Positions 1-9,119 of a stretch of DNA of 64,000 bases are shown here, piece by piece. Each line of letters opens with the position of its first letter. The stretch's first letter is position 1. Under the pieces are notes generated by a model that saw nothing but the letters and a program-made list of their open reading frames with translations, did not search any database and had not been told where the DNA came from. The translations under genes were made by a program, and so were the position numbers. The stretch spans positions 78,076 to 142,075 of the forward strand of contig CAYLMA010000004.1 in NCBI GenBank assembly GCA_964384915.1. Reading direction: 5' to 3'. Origin of the DNA: Sulfurimicrobium sp964384915 (GTDB lineage: Bacteria; Pseudomonadota; Gammaproteobacteria; Burkholderiales; Sulfuricellaceae).

Positions 1-905
1 CATTCCAGCACCGGCACGCCATCCACTTCCGCCACGATGGCTTCAGGAATATCAAGGGAAATCACATCACCTACCTGCATATTGAGTATCTGCCCCAAAT
101 TCACGGGCGCTTCACCCAGGTTAGCGACCAGATTGACTTCAGCTATCTGGATCTGCTTGGTCAACAGGCGGGTCCAGCGCTCGTCAACGTCCATGCGCTC
201 GCCCTGCATGCTGCTGTATAAGACATCCCGAATCGGTTCGATCATAGCATAGGGGATACAGACGTGAAAGTCGCCGCCGCCCGAACCCAGTTCAATGTTG
301 AAGGTCGTCACCACCACGACTTCACTGGGAGTGGCAATGTTCGCAAACTGGGTGTTCATTTCCGAACGGATATATTCGAACTCCACCGGATGGACCGGCT
401 CCCAGCACTTCTTCATTTCCTCGAACACCACATTGAGCATGTTCTGAATGATGCGCTGTTCGGTGGGCGTAAAATCCCGGCCCTCGACACGCATGTGAAA
501 GCGCCCGTCACCGCCAAACAAATTGTCCACCACCAGGAATACCAGATTGGGATCAAATATAAATAGCGCGGTGCCGCGCAAGGGCTTTATGTGTACCAGA
601 TTGAGGTTGGTCGGCACCACCAGATTGCGGATGAATTCGCTGTACTTCATTACGCGCACCGGCCCAACGGAGATTTCAGCGGTGCGCCGGATAAAGTTGA
701 ACAAACCGATACGCAGCAAACGCGCAAAGCGCTCATTGATCATCTCCAGCCCGGGCATGCGCCCGCGCACGATGCGCTCCTGCTTGGCGATGTTGTAAGG
801 CCTGACGTGGGAAACGTCTTCAGCCCCGGCCTCTTCTTCGACCTCGCCTGTCACTCCCTTGAGAAGGGCGTCGACTTCATCTTGTGAAAGTATATCGTCA
901 GCCAT
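1..905 (-). CDS. fliM: Flagellar motor switch protein FliM (3' end cut by window edge)
   Basis: FliM forms the C-ring of the flagellar motor, binds phosphorylated CheY and sets rotation direction. Read on the minus strand from the ATG at 905, the first 301 codons are present and no stop is met before base 1. The N-terminus reads MADDILSQDEVDALL, the conserved CheY-binding peptide. It is followed by the FliM core with GVGIG-like and LFGGDGR segments; the latter is seen as NLFGGDGRFHMRVEGRDFT. FliM is normally about 330 residues, so roughly the last 30 are missing. It lies 33 bases downstream of fliL in the same direction, the usual fliL-fliM order. Identity is secure; only the C-terminus is unseen. 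Confidence 0.96.
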   Translation of the reverse strand, partial: MADDILSQDEVDALLKGVTGEVEEEAGAEDVSHVRPYNIAKQERIVRGRMPGLEMINERFARLLRIGLFNFIRRTAEISVGPVRVMKYSEFIRNLVVPTNLNLVHIKPLRGTALFIFDPNLVFLVVDNLFGGDGRFHMRVEGRDFTPTEQRIIQNMLNVVFEEMKKCWEPVHPVEFEYIRSEMNTQFANIATPSEVVVVTTFNIELGSGGGDFHVCIPYAMIEPIRDVLYSSMQGERMDVDERWTRLLTKQIQIAEVNLVANLGEAPVNLGQILNMQVGDVISLDIPEAIVAEVDGVPVLE

Positions 906-938
906 TTTTCCGATGTCCCGGCATCATTGTCTGGCCGC

Positions 939-1451
939 TTACTGAATCACGAAAGACGTAAAAAACACCCCGGACACGCCTTCATCCTCTTTGACGTGCA
1001 GAGCCTTATTGATCTGCGCCTTGATTTCTCCGCTCAGTTTCAGTTTTCCTTCGGTAGTCGCCAAGGCACTGGCAGTCTTGCTCGAGAGCAGTAAAAGAAG
1101 AGCATTGCGGATCTCTGGCATATGCGCCTTGACCATTTCGGTCGCCTTGGCATCCGCCACTTTAAGCTCGATATCCGTCTGCAGCATGTGATCCTCGCCT
1201 TCTGTCGCCAGATTGACTGTAAAAGTCTCCAACTTCACAAAGACGGGAGGCTTCGCAGGATCAGCTTTTGGTTTTGCTTCTTCCTGGCCGCCATGGGTGT
1301 CTTTTTTGGCATGCATAAAGTACCAGGCCGCCCCACCGCCTCCGGCCAGCAGCACCACTGCCGCGACAATTATAATCAGCAGTTTCCCCTTGCCCTTCTT
1401 AGGCGTCCCTTGGTCCGCATCTGCAGCCGGTTTCTCCTTGTCTTTGGCCAT
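939..1451 (-). CDS. fliL: Flagellar basal body-associated protein FliL
   Basis: FliL is a single-pass inner-membrane protein that surrounds the stator and supports motor torque. The 170-residue product has a Lys-rich cytoplasmic start, one membrane segment at about residues 23-47 (LLIIIVAAVVLLAGGGGAAW), a charged linker, and a periplasmic domain that includes VKLETFTVNLA. A clear ribosome-binding site (GAGGGA) lies just before the ATG at 1451. It sits between fliK and fliM on the same strand. A 400-base gap separates it from fliK, so it may start a new transcript with fliM. Confidence 0.95.
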   Translation of the reverse strand: MAKDKEKPAADADQGTPKKGKGKLLIIIVAAVVLLAGGGGAAWYFMHAKKDTHGGQEEAKPKADPAKPPVFVKLETFTVNLATEGEDHMLQTDIELKVADAKATEMVKAHMPEIRNALLLLLSSKTASALATTEGKLKLSGEIKAQINKALHVKEDEGVSGVFFTSFVIQ

Positions 1452-1851
1452 CGCTCCCTCGCTTTCATTTTCCGCCGCGCTCGATCAGAGCGGACATTTC
1501 TCGCTTTGATGAAACTTATAAACTTAAATGATATAAAAAACAAGTAGTTTTGATTGATAATTTATGTGCTTTAACAACTACCAGGACATGTGCTGACAGT
1601 CCATGGCTGGCCGGCATGCATCCAACTATAGACAGCGCGGGTATCAGGCGGCAAGAAAACGACAGATTAAGTCTTAATAATCAACGGCATGCAAGTATTC
1701 AACCAGAAAGCCAACTTGATCACAAAGAAAAATCGCTTTGCAGAGGAGACTGGATCAGGGCGTTCAAGCGCTCAGGTGTTGCAGCAAAACAACACCGAGA
1801 CGGGAGAGATCCAGAAAGGCCAACCCGGGAAGGCCGGCAAGTTCCAGCATT
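1452..1851. other. 400-base gap between fliK and fliL
   Basis: No gene is supported here. The fliL-proximal part (about 1500-1570) is AT-rich and could hold a minus-strand promoter for fliL-fliM. I could not find a sigma-54 site with the proper GG-N10-GC spacing, nor a clear FliA site. A perfect 7-bp hairpin (GGTGTTG...CAACACC, 1775-1796) sits downstream of fliK but lacks a T-run, so a terminator role is uncertain. Plus-strand reading frames across the gap run on antisense into fliK and look like shadows. Confidence 0.5.
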
Positions 1852-3147
1852 TCAGGCAAACAGATCAACCATCCCACTGCCATCATGGCGCAGTGGAACC
1901 ACCCCTCCCATATTTATCGATGGGCGCATGTTACCGATGTCTGACAAATCCGTTTGCCGCGAAGCACCGGGTGAACCCTCACGGCCCGAAGATTGCTGTT
2001 GCGGCAAGGAATCGGAACTCACTGTGGCACTCCCCAAATTCAACCCGCCATCAGCCAACATTTCGCGCAGGCGAGGCATGGCAGCCTCGATAGCTTCGCG
2101 CACAGCGGGTTGATGTGAAACAAAAATGGCGGATATCTGGTCGTTACTGACCGAAAGCCGCACCTCCATCGGCCCCAGATGGGCGGGATTCAGGTGAAGT
2201 TCGGCCACCTGGGTTTGTTGACCGGCCATCCACACCAGCTTCTGGCCCAAGGCATCGCTCCAGCCTGAAGCACCCACGGGCGTATGAAGGGCTGCAGGGG
2301 GATGCAGCAAGGCTTTTGTATCGGCCACGGATGTAGGGTTCGCCGCCACCATGACAGGCAGGGCGTTAACCGGGCTTTCCGGAACACGCTGCGGCTCTGC
2401 AGCCGACACCGGGTAAAACAGCCCCTCTCCATTTTTATCCAGCCGGCCCTGCGGCAACATCTTGCCGTCCGCGGCAAATTCTGCCCCTCGATCAGAGCCC
2501 AAGTAAGCCGCATTTACCTTGGAAAGTTTCTTGTCAAACTGTGCCTGGGCATCTGGAGCGCTCTTGATCCCCTCCAACGCCTTGCCGGCAACCACGGCAT
2601 TCGGAACAGGATATTTGGCTTGCTGCACAACAACCGCCGGAAGTGGCGCAAAAACCCCCACAACCGGAATAAAACCATCATTCAGCGCCTGCTCACGGGC
2701 ATCTTCGGCTTGCGCCATTCTTCGATCTTGCGCTGTTGGAATCAGACTATCGGAGAGAGGCTGTTCGCTTGCATCTTCTGCCTGCGTTATTCGCGGATCC
2801 CCCGCCAGAGGAACCAGACTGCCGGTGAGTGGCTGTTCCTTTAATTCATCGGCTCGCGTTATTCGCTGCCCTCCTGCCAACGCCATCAGGCTGCCATTAG
2901 CCGGCATTTCGGCACCAGGCAGAAACTCCGCGTCCTGCCGCGCCACAACATTAGCCAAAACATTATCCACGGCTTCGGCATCGGGAGACGCATCAACCCC
3001 TTTATCCGATCCCTGCCCACCCTTGACCTGTGCCTTGAATAAGGCAGAAAAACTCAAGCCGTCCGCAGCCTCACCATCCACCCCCGTGGACTGCGCAGCA
3101 TTACCGGGATTTTTTGGCACGACCGCCGTAACTGGCGCTGCTTGCAT
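1852..3147 (-). CDS. fliK: Flagellar hook-length control protein FliK
   Basis: FliK is the secreted ruler that measures the hook and switches export from hook to filament proteins. The 431-residue product has a low-complexity N-terminal half and a conserved C-terminal hook-length domain at about residues 305-385, including LHLNPAHLGPMEVRLSV followed by an AIFVSHQPAVREAIE segment. A Gln/Ser-rich tail follows. The start ATG at 3147 has a GAGG ribosome-binding site 7 bases upstream. The N-terminal half carries three 24-residue tandem repeats, listed separately. It is separated from fliJ by a long foldback repeat, which is unusual inside a fli operon. Confidence 0.9.
   Translation of the reverse strand: MQAAPVTAVVPKNPGNAAQSTGVDGEAADGLSFSALFKAQVKGGQGSDKGVDASPDAEAVDNVLANVVARQDAEFLPGAEMPANGSLMALAGGQRITRADELKEQPLTGSLVPLAGDPRITQAEDASEQPLSDSLIPTAQDRRMAQAEDAREQALNDGFIPVVGVFAPLPAVVVQQAKYPVPNAVVAGKALEGIKSAPDAQAQFDKKLSKVNAAYLGSDRGAEFAADGKMLPQGRLDKNGEGLFYPVSAAEPQRVPESPVNALPVMVAANPTSVADTKALLHPPAALHTPVGASGWSDALGQKLVWMAGQQTQVAELHLNPAHLGPMEVRLSVSNDQISAIFVSHQPAVREAIEAAMPRLREMLADGGLNLGSATVSSDSLPQQQSSGREGSPGASRQTDLSDIGNMRPSINMGGVVPLRHDGSGMVDLFA
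2677..2892 (-). repeat. Three 24-residue tandem repeats inside FliK
   Basis: Residues 86-109, 110-133 and 134-157 of FliK are three consecutive 24-residue units. They begin SLMALAGGQRITRAD, SLVPLAGDPRITQAED and SLIPTAQDRRMAQAED, and each ends in a variant of EQPLTG/EQPLSD/EQALND. A fourth unit begins GFIPVV and then diverges. The 72-base DNA units are clearly related but not identical. The repeats lie in the ruler part of FliK, where length sets hook length. Confidence 0.85.
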
Positions 3148-3201
3148 AGCGTGACCTCATTCAGCACATTATCTGTGCCAATCATCAAGCAATATACATG
3201 C

Positions 3202-3368
3202 CTAGTGGCCTGCTTCGCAAATGCCGGAACATGAAAACGCGTCTTCCGGCCCGTGGCGGCGTTGCTCATCCTCGCAATAGGCGTGGCTATTGCTGCGGTT
3301 CGCGCCTTGCCACAGACCGGAATCCATCGTTTTCATCATGTTCCTTGATTTACGAAGCAGACCACTAG
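3202..3368. repeat. Long imperfect palindrome (foldback/MITE-like element) between fliJ and fliK
   Basis: The 167-base segment begins CTAGTGGCCTGCTTCG and ends CGAAGCAGACCACTAG, which are near-perfect inverted arms. Pairing continues inward through CATGAAAACG with CGTTTTCATCATG and through CTTCCGG with CCGGAAT. It ends in a central hairpin, CAATAG GCGTGG CTATTG. No reading frame is supported. It lies two bases past the fliJ stop and about 55 bases before the fliK start, so it would fold in the fliJ-fliK transcript. Function is unknown; an RNA-stability element or a dead mobile element is possible. Confidence 0.8.
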
Positions 3369-3369
3369 C

Positions 3370-3816
3370 TCACTCATCACCGCCCCTGCCACTCAGCTTG
3401 CTGGAAAACTCGTCCTGTTCTTTCTGCTCTATCTGGTTTTCGCGTTTTTCCTCGGCACGCCGGTGGCGCTGTGACAAAACATCAAAAGCCTTGAGCTTGC
3501 CGCGCTGCCGCAGCCACTCCTGCTGACCGTCATTCCATCTTGCCTGGCAACGCGCCACTTCATCCTGTTGCAACTTGATGGCCGTGTCCAGCTTGACCAA
3601 AAAGAGCTGAAAATCCCGCAGCGCCATGGCTGACGTGCCACCGCTACCGGAATCGCGCAAGCGCTCCCTGTAACTCTCCCGGTATGCCAGCAACTGCTTG
3701 AGTTTTTCCTCGGCGTCATTCCAGCGCACCCTTAACGCCTGCAGGTTTTTTGCCGCTGCGTCTAGATTATTCCGGGAAATATCGAGCAGAGGTTGCAGCG
3801 GAAATTTTCGCGCCAT
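3370..3816 (-). CDS. fliJ: Flagellar export chaperone FliJ
   Basis: FliJ is the small coiled-coil stalk protein of the flagellar export ATPase. The 148-residue product is almost entirely helical and charged (for example LDAAAKNLQALRVRWNDAEEKLKQLL). It begins MARKFPLQPLLDIS, a typical FliJ start, and has a Lys/Glu/Gln-rich C-terminal helix. It begins 14 bases after the fliI stop in the same direction, as in the canonical fliH-fliI-fliJ order. Sequence alone is weakly conserved; position makes the call firm. Confidence 0.9.
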   Translation of the reverse strand: MARKFPLQPLLDISRNNLDAAAKNLQALRVRWNDAEEKLKQLLAYRESYRERLRDSGSGGTSAMALRDFQLFLVKLDTAIKLQQDEVARCQARWNDGQQEWLRQRGKLKAFDVLSQRHRRAEEKRENQIEQKEQDEFSSKLSGRGGDE

Positions 3817-3830
3817 AACGCTTCATCCGC

Positions 3831-5231
3831 TCAATGACTGAACAACGCAGCCAATTGAGCCACGCTCTCATGCTCATTGACCTGCTGCCGCATACCTTGC
3901 TGCAAAAAAGCCTCGAGGCGCGGGTACATCATGATTGCCTCGTCAAGCAGGGGATCGCCTCCCTTGACGTAGGCGCCAACACTGATCAGATCCCGGCTGC
4001 GGTGATAGCGTGAATACAAAAGCTTGAAGCGCCTCACCCACTCCAGGTGCTGCGGGCTGATCAGCTCAGTCATGGCCCGGCTGATTGAAGCCTCGATATC
4101 GATTGCAGGGTAATGCCCCTGATCGGCAAGGGAGCGCGACAATACCACATGGCCATCGAGAATGGCCCGTGCGCTATCGGCGATGGGGTCCTGCTGATCG
4201 TCGCCTTCGGTTAGAACGGTATAAAATGCCGTGATTGAGCCGCCACCTTCGCGGCCATTGCCCGCACGTTCCACCAGTTGCGGCAGCTTGGCAAACACCG
4301 AGGGCGGATAACCCTTGGTGGCCGGCGGCTCGCCAATCGCCAGTGCAATTTCGCGCTGCGCCATGGCATAGCGGGTCAGGGAGTCCATGATCAGCAAGAC
4401 ATGTTTGCCCCGATCGCGGAAATACTCCGCGATCGCCGTCGCATAGGACGCCCCATGGAGACGCAGCAAGGGCGGCGTGTCGGCTGGCGCGGCGACAATC
4501 ACCGAGCGCGACAGGCCTTCGGCGCCCAGAATATTCTCGATAAACTCCTTGACCTCACGCCCGCGCTCGCCGATCAGTCCCACCACAATCACATCCGCAC
4601 TGGTATAACGCGCCATCATCCCCAGCAACACGCTCTTGCCTATACCGCTGCCCGCAAACAGCCCCATGCGCTGGCCACGCCCCACAGATAGCAAGGCGTT
4701 GATGGCGCGCACACCGACATTCAAAACATCTCGAATAGGCGCTCTGGCCAGTGGATTGAAAGGCCTGCTTTGCAACGGGACTGTGCAATCGGTCTGGAGC
4801 GGCCCCAATGCATCAAGGGGCCGGCCTGCGCCATCAATGACGCGCCCCAGCAACCGGTCACCCACCGCCACATGCTTGGCGCGGTCCTCGGCACGACGAT
4901 GCTTGCTGGATTTTCCGGAACGGCCTGTTGGCGGGGGTGGAAAGCTGCTGATTGCGGGCGTGACTTTTGCTCCCGGGATCAGGCCATACACATCGGTGGA
5001 AGGCATCAGCAGCAAACGCTCCCCGGCAAAGCCGACCACTTCAGCTTCCACATCATGGCCATCCGGCATGGAAACCACGCAGCTGCTGCCCACTGCCAGC
5101 TTGAGCCCCACCGCCTCCACCACCAGTCCGGTCACACGAGTCAGACGGCCAGTGACGACCCATGGAGGATTGTCCTCCACGGTTTCAAGGCAATACTGCA
5201 GGTGGCTTTGCCAATTCTCTCGCAGATTCAT
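3831..5231 (-). CDS. fliI: Flagellar export ATPase FliI
   Basis: FliI is the hexameric F1-like ATPase that powers early steps of flagellar protein export. The 466-residue product shows the Walker A loop AGSGIGKSVLLG, the Walker B strand LLIMDSLTRYAMAQRE, and the type III ATPase motif GEPPATKGYPPSVFAKLP. I chose the ATG at 5231 because it overlaps the fliH stop as ATGA. A frame extension of five codons upstream lies inside fliH. The length matches the family (about 440-470). Confidence 0.96.
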   Translation of the reverse strand: MNLRENWQSHLQYCLETVEDNPPWVVTGRLTRVTGLVVEAVGLKLAVGSSCVVSMPDGHDVEAEVVGFAGERLLLMPSTDVYGLIPGAKVTPAISSFPPPPTGRSGKSSKHRRAEDRAKHVAVGDRLLGRVIDGAGRPLDALGPLQTDCTVPLQSRPFNPLARAPIRDVLNVGVRAINALLSVGRGQRMGLFAGSGIGKSVLLGMMARYTSADVIVVGLIGERGREVKEFIENILGAEGLSRSVIVAAPADTPPLLRLHGASYATAIAEYFRDRGKHVLLIMDSLTRYAMAQREIALAIGEPPATKGYPPSVFAKLPQLVERAGNGREGGGSITAFYTVLTEGDDQQDPIADSARAILDGHVVLSRSLADQGHYPAIDIEASISRAMTELISPQHLEWVRRFKLLYSRYHRSRDLISVGAYVKGGDPLLDEAIMMYPRLEAFLQQGMRQQVNEHESVAQLAALFSH

Positions 5232-5914
5232 TTCGGCGCCAACCAATTCCCATCTTGCCCGAGCGATTCGAGCACGCTTTTCCAGCGGCGCTCCAGCGTG
5301 GCATCGAGTTCGCCATGGGCGGTCTCGAGGCGGCAGCCGCCAGGCTCAATCTGGTCATCTTCGACCACTCGCCAATGGCCATGAGCAAGCTCGGCTTCAA
5401 GACAGGAACGCACCAGCTCAGCATCCTGTGGATGCAACACCAATTGCGGATGCTGATTGGCTTGGGGAAAGCTGTTGATGGCTTCCTTCACCACGGCCAG
5501 AATCAGTTCCGGTCGCACTTCCAGGGCTTGGCGCAGCATCTGTCGGGAGATGCCGAGCGCCAGATCGAGCAAAGCTTGCGACATCTCCTGATCCAGTTGT
5601 TGCAGGGAATCATTCACCTGGTTCAGTAAGTTATTCAGGGTCTGTGCTTCCTGCCTCGCCTGCTCCCGCCCCTCACGGTACCCCTGCTCCCTTCCTTGCT
5701 CCAGGCCTTCACGGTACCCCTCCTGGTGTGCCTGATGGTGCATGAGTTCGATCGCTTCCGCAGTGGGCAGCGCCACCTGGCCGCTGCCTGCGCCTTCACC
5801 CCCGGCCCCGACATCTTCAAATGCATCCATTTCCCATCGCTGGTATGCACTCAACTGCTCTTTTGGAATTATGTTGGACATGCGTAAGGGCTCGCTAATG
5901 AATCTCTTGGTCAT
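5228..5914 (-). CDS. fliH: Flagellar assembly protein FliH
   Basis: FliH is the regulator and stator of the FliI export ATPase and links it to the C-ring. The product has a proline/glycine-rich N-terminus (SNIIPKEQLSAYQRWEMDAFED), then a Gly-repeat helix with repeated GYREG and GREQ units (EGYREGLEQGREQGYREG), then the C-terminal V-ATPase E-subunit-like domain. I chose the ATG at 5914 because GGAG lies 6 bases before it. A downstream ATG at 5881 gives the commonest family start, and a GTG at 5953 is possible. It overlaps fliI by four bases. Confidence 0.92.
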   Translation of the reverse strand: MTKRFISEPLRMSNIIPKEQLSAYQRWEMDAFEDVGAGGEGAGSGQVALPTAEAIELMHHQAHQEGYREGLEQGREQGYREGREQARQEAQTLNNLLNQVNDSLQQLDQEMSQALLDLALGISRQMLRQALEVRPELILAVVKEAINSFPQANQHPQLVLHPQDAELVRSCLEAELAHGHWRVVEDDQIEPGGCRLETAHGELDATLERRWKSVLESLGQDGNWLAPK

Positions 5915-6053
5915 GCCTTGCTCCATATTCGGGAAGAACAAGGCGCAAAGCACAGAAGAGGGTTGTTACATCCGCGGTCTTTGCGACCGTATAGCGCGAC
6001 CACGCCGTAAGCAACCGCAAAATCCGCTCCGGCAAGACAGCGTGTGAGTCACA

Positions 6054-7049
6054 TCAGACCATCTGCTCGTCACCCTTGCCTCCGAGCACGATCTGCCCCT
6101 CATCGGCCAAGCGGCGCACCACCTTGAGGATTTCCTTCTGTTCAGCCTCAACCTCGGACAGCCGCACCGGCCCCTTGGCCTCAAGGTCGTCACGCAGCAT
6201 CTCTGCGGCACGGGAGGACATATTCTTGAAAATCTTCTCTCGCAGGTCTGGTGTCGCGCCCTTCAAAGCGAGGATCAGGGACTCGGACTGAACCTCACGC
6301 AGCAACAACTGGATCGAACGGTCGTCCAGATCATTCAGATTATCGAACACAAACATCTCGTCCTGAATCCCTTGCGCCAGTTCCGGGTCATAGTCACGTA
6401 CGCTGTTGATAACCGAGGTTTCGTTAGCCGCGCCCATAAAGTTAAGAATCTCCGCAGCCGCTCGCACACCGCCCATGGCGCTTTTCTTGAGATTGGTATT
6501 GCCAGCCAGAAGTTTGGTCAGCACATCGTTAAGCTCTCTCAGCGCCGTCGGCTGGATGCCATCCAGCGTTGCGATGCGCAGGATGACATCATTGCGCAGG
6601 CGCTCTACAAAGAAACTCAGCACCTCGCTGGCTTGATCCCGGTCCAGGTGGACGAGGATAGTGGCGATGATCTGGGGATGTTCGTTCTTGATCAGCTCCG
6701 CCACGGCCGCAGCATCCATCCACTTCAAGCTTTCTATGCCAGCAGTATCGCCGCCCTGCAGGATACGATCGATCAGATTCCCGGCGCGCTCGCTGCCCAG
6801 CGCCTTGGTTAGAACAGCGCGGACATAATCGTCATTGGCCATGCCAACGCTGGTTTTCTCCTCAGCCTCCTTGCGAAAATCATGCAGCACGCCTTCGATT
6901 TGATCGCGCTTCACGTTCTTCAGTGACGCCATCGCCGTGCCCAGCTTCTGCACCTCTTTCGGCCCGAGATGCTTGAACACCTCGGACGCCTCCTCCTCTC
7001 CCAGAGACATCAGCAGAATCGCACTTTTTAGAATGCCTTCGTCGCTCAC
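6054..7049 (-). CDS. fliG: Flagellar motor switch protein FliG
   Basis: FliG is the torque-generating C-ring protein that meets both MotA and FliF. The 331-residue product starts SDEGILKSAILLMSLGEEEASEVFKHLG. It contains the middle-domain segment NEHPQIIATILVHLD with the EHPQ motif, and a C-terminal domain with the charged torque helix (FDNLNDLDDRSIQLLLREV). The GTG start at 7049 overlaps the fliF stop as GTGA, which decides it against a longer frame. Length fits the family exactly. Confidence 0.96.
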   Translation of the reverse strand: MSDEGILKSAILLMSLGEEEASEVFKHLGPKEVQKLGTAMASLKNVKRDQIEGVLHDFRKEAEEKTSVGMANDDYVRAVLTKALGSERAGNLIDRILQGGDTAGIESLKWMDAAAVAELIKNEHPQIIATILVHLDRDQASEVLSFFVERLRNDVILRIATLDGIQPTALRELNDVLTKLLAGNTNLKKSAMGGVRAAAEILNFMGAANETSVINSVRDYDPELAQGIQDEMFVFDNLNDLDDRSIQLLLREVQSESLILALKGATPDLREKIFKNMSSRAAEMLRDDLEAKGPVRLSEVEAEQKEILKVVRRLADEGQIVLGGKGDEQMV

Positions 7050-8680
7050 TCTGCACCCACCCAATCTTTCACGACACTTGCCACCACACGCGGGTCCTGT
7101 TTTGCCAGTTCCTTGGCCGCCTTGAGATTCTCTTCATAACCTGCCGCCTGGCTTGCCTTCGCGATTGCCTCCGGCGAAATTTCGGCCACTTCCTCTTCTT
7201 CCGCCCCTGCCCCGCCCGCATGCGCATGCGGGCGGGCAAGCTCGCGCAGAATGGGACGAATCACGCCAAACACCAGATAGAAGAGCAAGGCGGCAATCAG
7301 TAGGTTTTTCGCAATCTCTTTTACCAGAGCCATATTACCCGGTTCCTTCCACAGCGGAACGGCAGGAATTTCCTCAGCTTCACTTTCGGTGAAAGCCGCA
7401 TTGACCACATTCAAGGTATCACCACGGGTCGGACTGAAACCCATCGCCTCCTTGACCAGATTTTGAATCTGGCTCAATTCAGCCGGCGTCAGCGGCTTGT
7501 TGGCGCCCTTTGCATCCTTGCGGTGGTTCACCACCACCGCCACAGAGAGGCGCTTGACGCCACCCACCGGCTGCCGAACATGCTGGATGGTTTTATCCAC
7601 CTCGAAGTTGACGGTGGATTCCTTATGGACACTCCCACCACCGGCAGCCGCTCCCGCCGCCCCCCCAGCGCCAGGCGCCGCTGCGGTGATCGGCGCACTC
7701 GCCGCCCCAGGCGGCTGGTTGGACAACGCACCCGGCACGCCGCTGGCCTGCTTGCCTGCATCGCCACTGGTTTCGCTCATCTGCTGACTGCGAATTGCGG
7801 CTTCATTCGGCACCGGATTGGGTTTATAGGTTTCGGCCGTCTGCTCGACCGTAGAAAAATCCAGGTCAGCCGCAACTTGGGCCTTGACGTTCCCCAGCCC
7901 CAAAATCGGCGTCAGAATCGACTCGATGCGCTTGACGTAGCTCTGCTCGACCTGGTGCAAGTAGTCGAGTTGCGTCGGGTCCAGGCCCGCATGTGCGCCT
8001 GCGCCATCCCCCGCGCCCGTGAGCAGATTGCCGTTCTGGTCCACCACCGTCACATTTTTTAGGGGCAGATCCGGAACACTGCTCGAAATAAGGTGCACGA
8101 TGCCGCTCACCTGGGCCGCATCGAGGCTACGGCCTGGATAAAGGCTCAGCAAGACGGAAGCGCTGGGTTTCTGCTGCTCACGGATAAAGACCGAGGGACG
8201 TGGAATGGCAAGGTGCATACGCGCACCCTGCACCGCGGAAAGCGACTGGATGGAACGGGTGATTTCACCCTCCAGGGCGCGCTGGTAATTGACCCGCTCC
8301 TGGAACTCGCTCATGCCAAGCTTCTGGCCATCCATCAACTCGAAACCGACAACGCTTCCCTTGGGTAAACCCTGGGAAGCAAGGCGCAGGCGCATTTCAT
8401 AGACCTGATTGGAGGGCACCAGAATTGCCCCTCCGCCTTCGGCCATCTTGTAGGGGATGTTCATCTGCTGCAGGGAAGAGATAATCGTACCGCCGTCACG
8501 GTCGGAAAGATTGCTGTAGAGCACCCGGTAATCGGGCGTCTGGGACCACATCCAACTACCAGACAAGAGCGCGACAAGCGCGGCCACAGCAAACATCAAG
8601 CCCAACTTCTGCTGATTGCTCAAATGGCCGAATCCTCCGCGCAATCTGCCTAAAGCCGTGTCCTGGGCCGCTACTGCCAT
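7046..8680 (-). CDS. fliF: Flagellar MS-ring protein FliF
   Basis: FliF builds the membrane-embedded MS ring on which the motor and export gate assemble. The 544-residue product has an N-terminal membrane segment (about residues 28-47), two ring-building YscJ/FliF domains, including YSNLSDRDGGTIISSLQQMN, and a long periplasmic region with an Ala/Gly-rich loop. A second membrane segment follows (NLLIAALLFYLVFGVI), then the FliG-binding tail ending VVASVVKDWVGAE. It is followed with a 4-base overlap by fliG and preceded by fliE. Confidence 0.96.
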   Translation of the reverse strand: MAVAAQDTALGRLRGGFGHLSNQQKLGLMFAVAALVALLSGSWMWSQTPDYRVLYSNLSDRDGGTIISSLQQMNIPYKMAEGGGAILVPSNQVYEMRLRLASQGLPKGSVVGFELMDGQKLGMSEFQERVNYQRALEGEITRSIQSLSAVQGARMHLAIPRPSVFIREQQKPSASVLLSLYPGRSLDAAQVSGIVHLISSSVPDLPLKNVTVVDQNGNLLTGAGDGAGAHAGLDPTQLDYLHQVEQSYVKRIESILTPILGLGNVKAQVAADLDFSTVEQTAETYKPNPVPNEAAIRSQQMSETSGDAGKQASGVPGALSNQPPGAASAPITAAAPGAGGAAGAAAGGGSVHKESTVNFEVDKTIQHVRQPVGGVKRLSVAVVVNHRKDAKGANKPLTPAELSQIQNLVKEAMGFSPTRGDTLNVVNAAFTESEAEEIPAVPLWKEPGNMALVKEIAKNLLIAALLFYLVFGVIRPILRELARPHAHAGGAGAEEEEVAEISPEAIAKASQAAGYEENLKAAKELAKQDPRVVASVVKDWVGAE

Positions 8681-8762
8681 TGATGAGCTCTGTGTCTGTT
8701 AACCCCTGCTAAACGCACCGGGAAGAAGAAAAAAAGAAACCTCCGCAAAAAAACCAGAGGCA

Positions 8763-9080
8763 TCATACCTGCATATTCATAATATCTTGATACGCGGAAA
8801 CCAGCTTGTTTCGCACCTGCACCATGGCCTGAAAAGACACGTTCGCTTTTTGCAGGGAAATCATCACTTCCTGCAGACTGGCATCGTTCGCACCCAGTTC
8901 GAAATTTTTTGCCATTGCGGAAGATTCTTGCTGCACGCTATTGACTTGGTCAACAGAGTTTTTGAGCAAAGCGGCAAAATCCGTCCCTCCTTGCGGCGCT
9001 TGCTGCGCACTCCCACCTGCCGCCATGGCGGCAGTCGCACGCATCTGGCTGAGAAGCTGATCAATTCCCTGCATATTCAT
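8763..9080 (-). CDS. fliE: Flagellar hook-basal body protein FliE
   Basis: FliE is a small rod-base protein joining the MS ring to the rod and is one of the first export substrates. The 105-residue product contains the family C-terminus SLQEVMISLQKANVSFQAMVQVRNKLVSAYQDIM in its usual place, and an N-terminal low-complexity stretch. It is the first structural gene of the fliEFGHIJ series and lies about 40 bases below a sigma-54 promoter. The ATG at 9080 is used; an ATG two codons later is possible. Confidence 0.95.
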   Translation of the reverse strand: MNMQGIDQLLSQMRATAAMAAGGSAQQAPQGGTDFAALLKNSVDQVNSVQQESSAMAKNFELGANDASLQEVMISLQKANVSFQAMVQVRNKLVSAYQDIMNMQV

Positions 9081-9119
9081 GGCAAAAATTCTCCGGCATC
9101 AGTTTATATGCCACAACCA

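Noticed and set aside
1452..1851. Sigma-54 promoter for fliL
   Set aside because: The nearest GG/GC pair on the minus strand has 11 instead of 10 bases between, and the flanks do not match the consensus.
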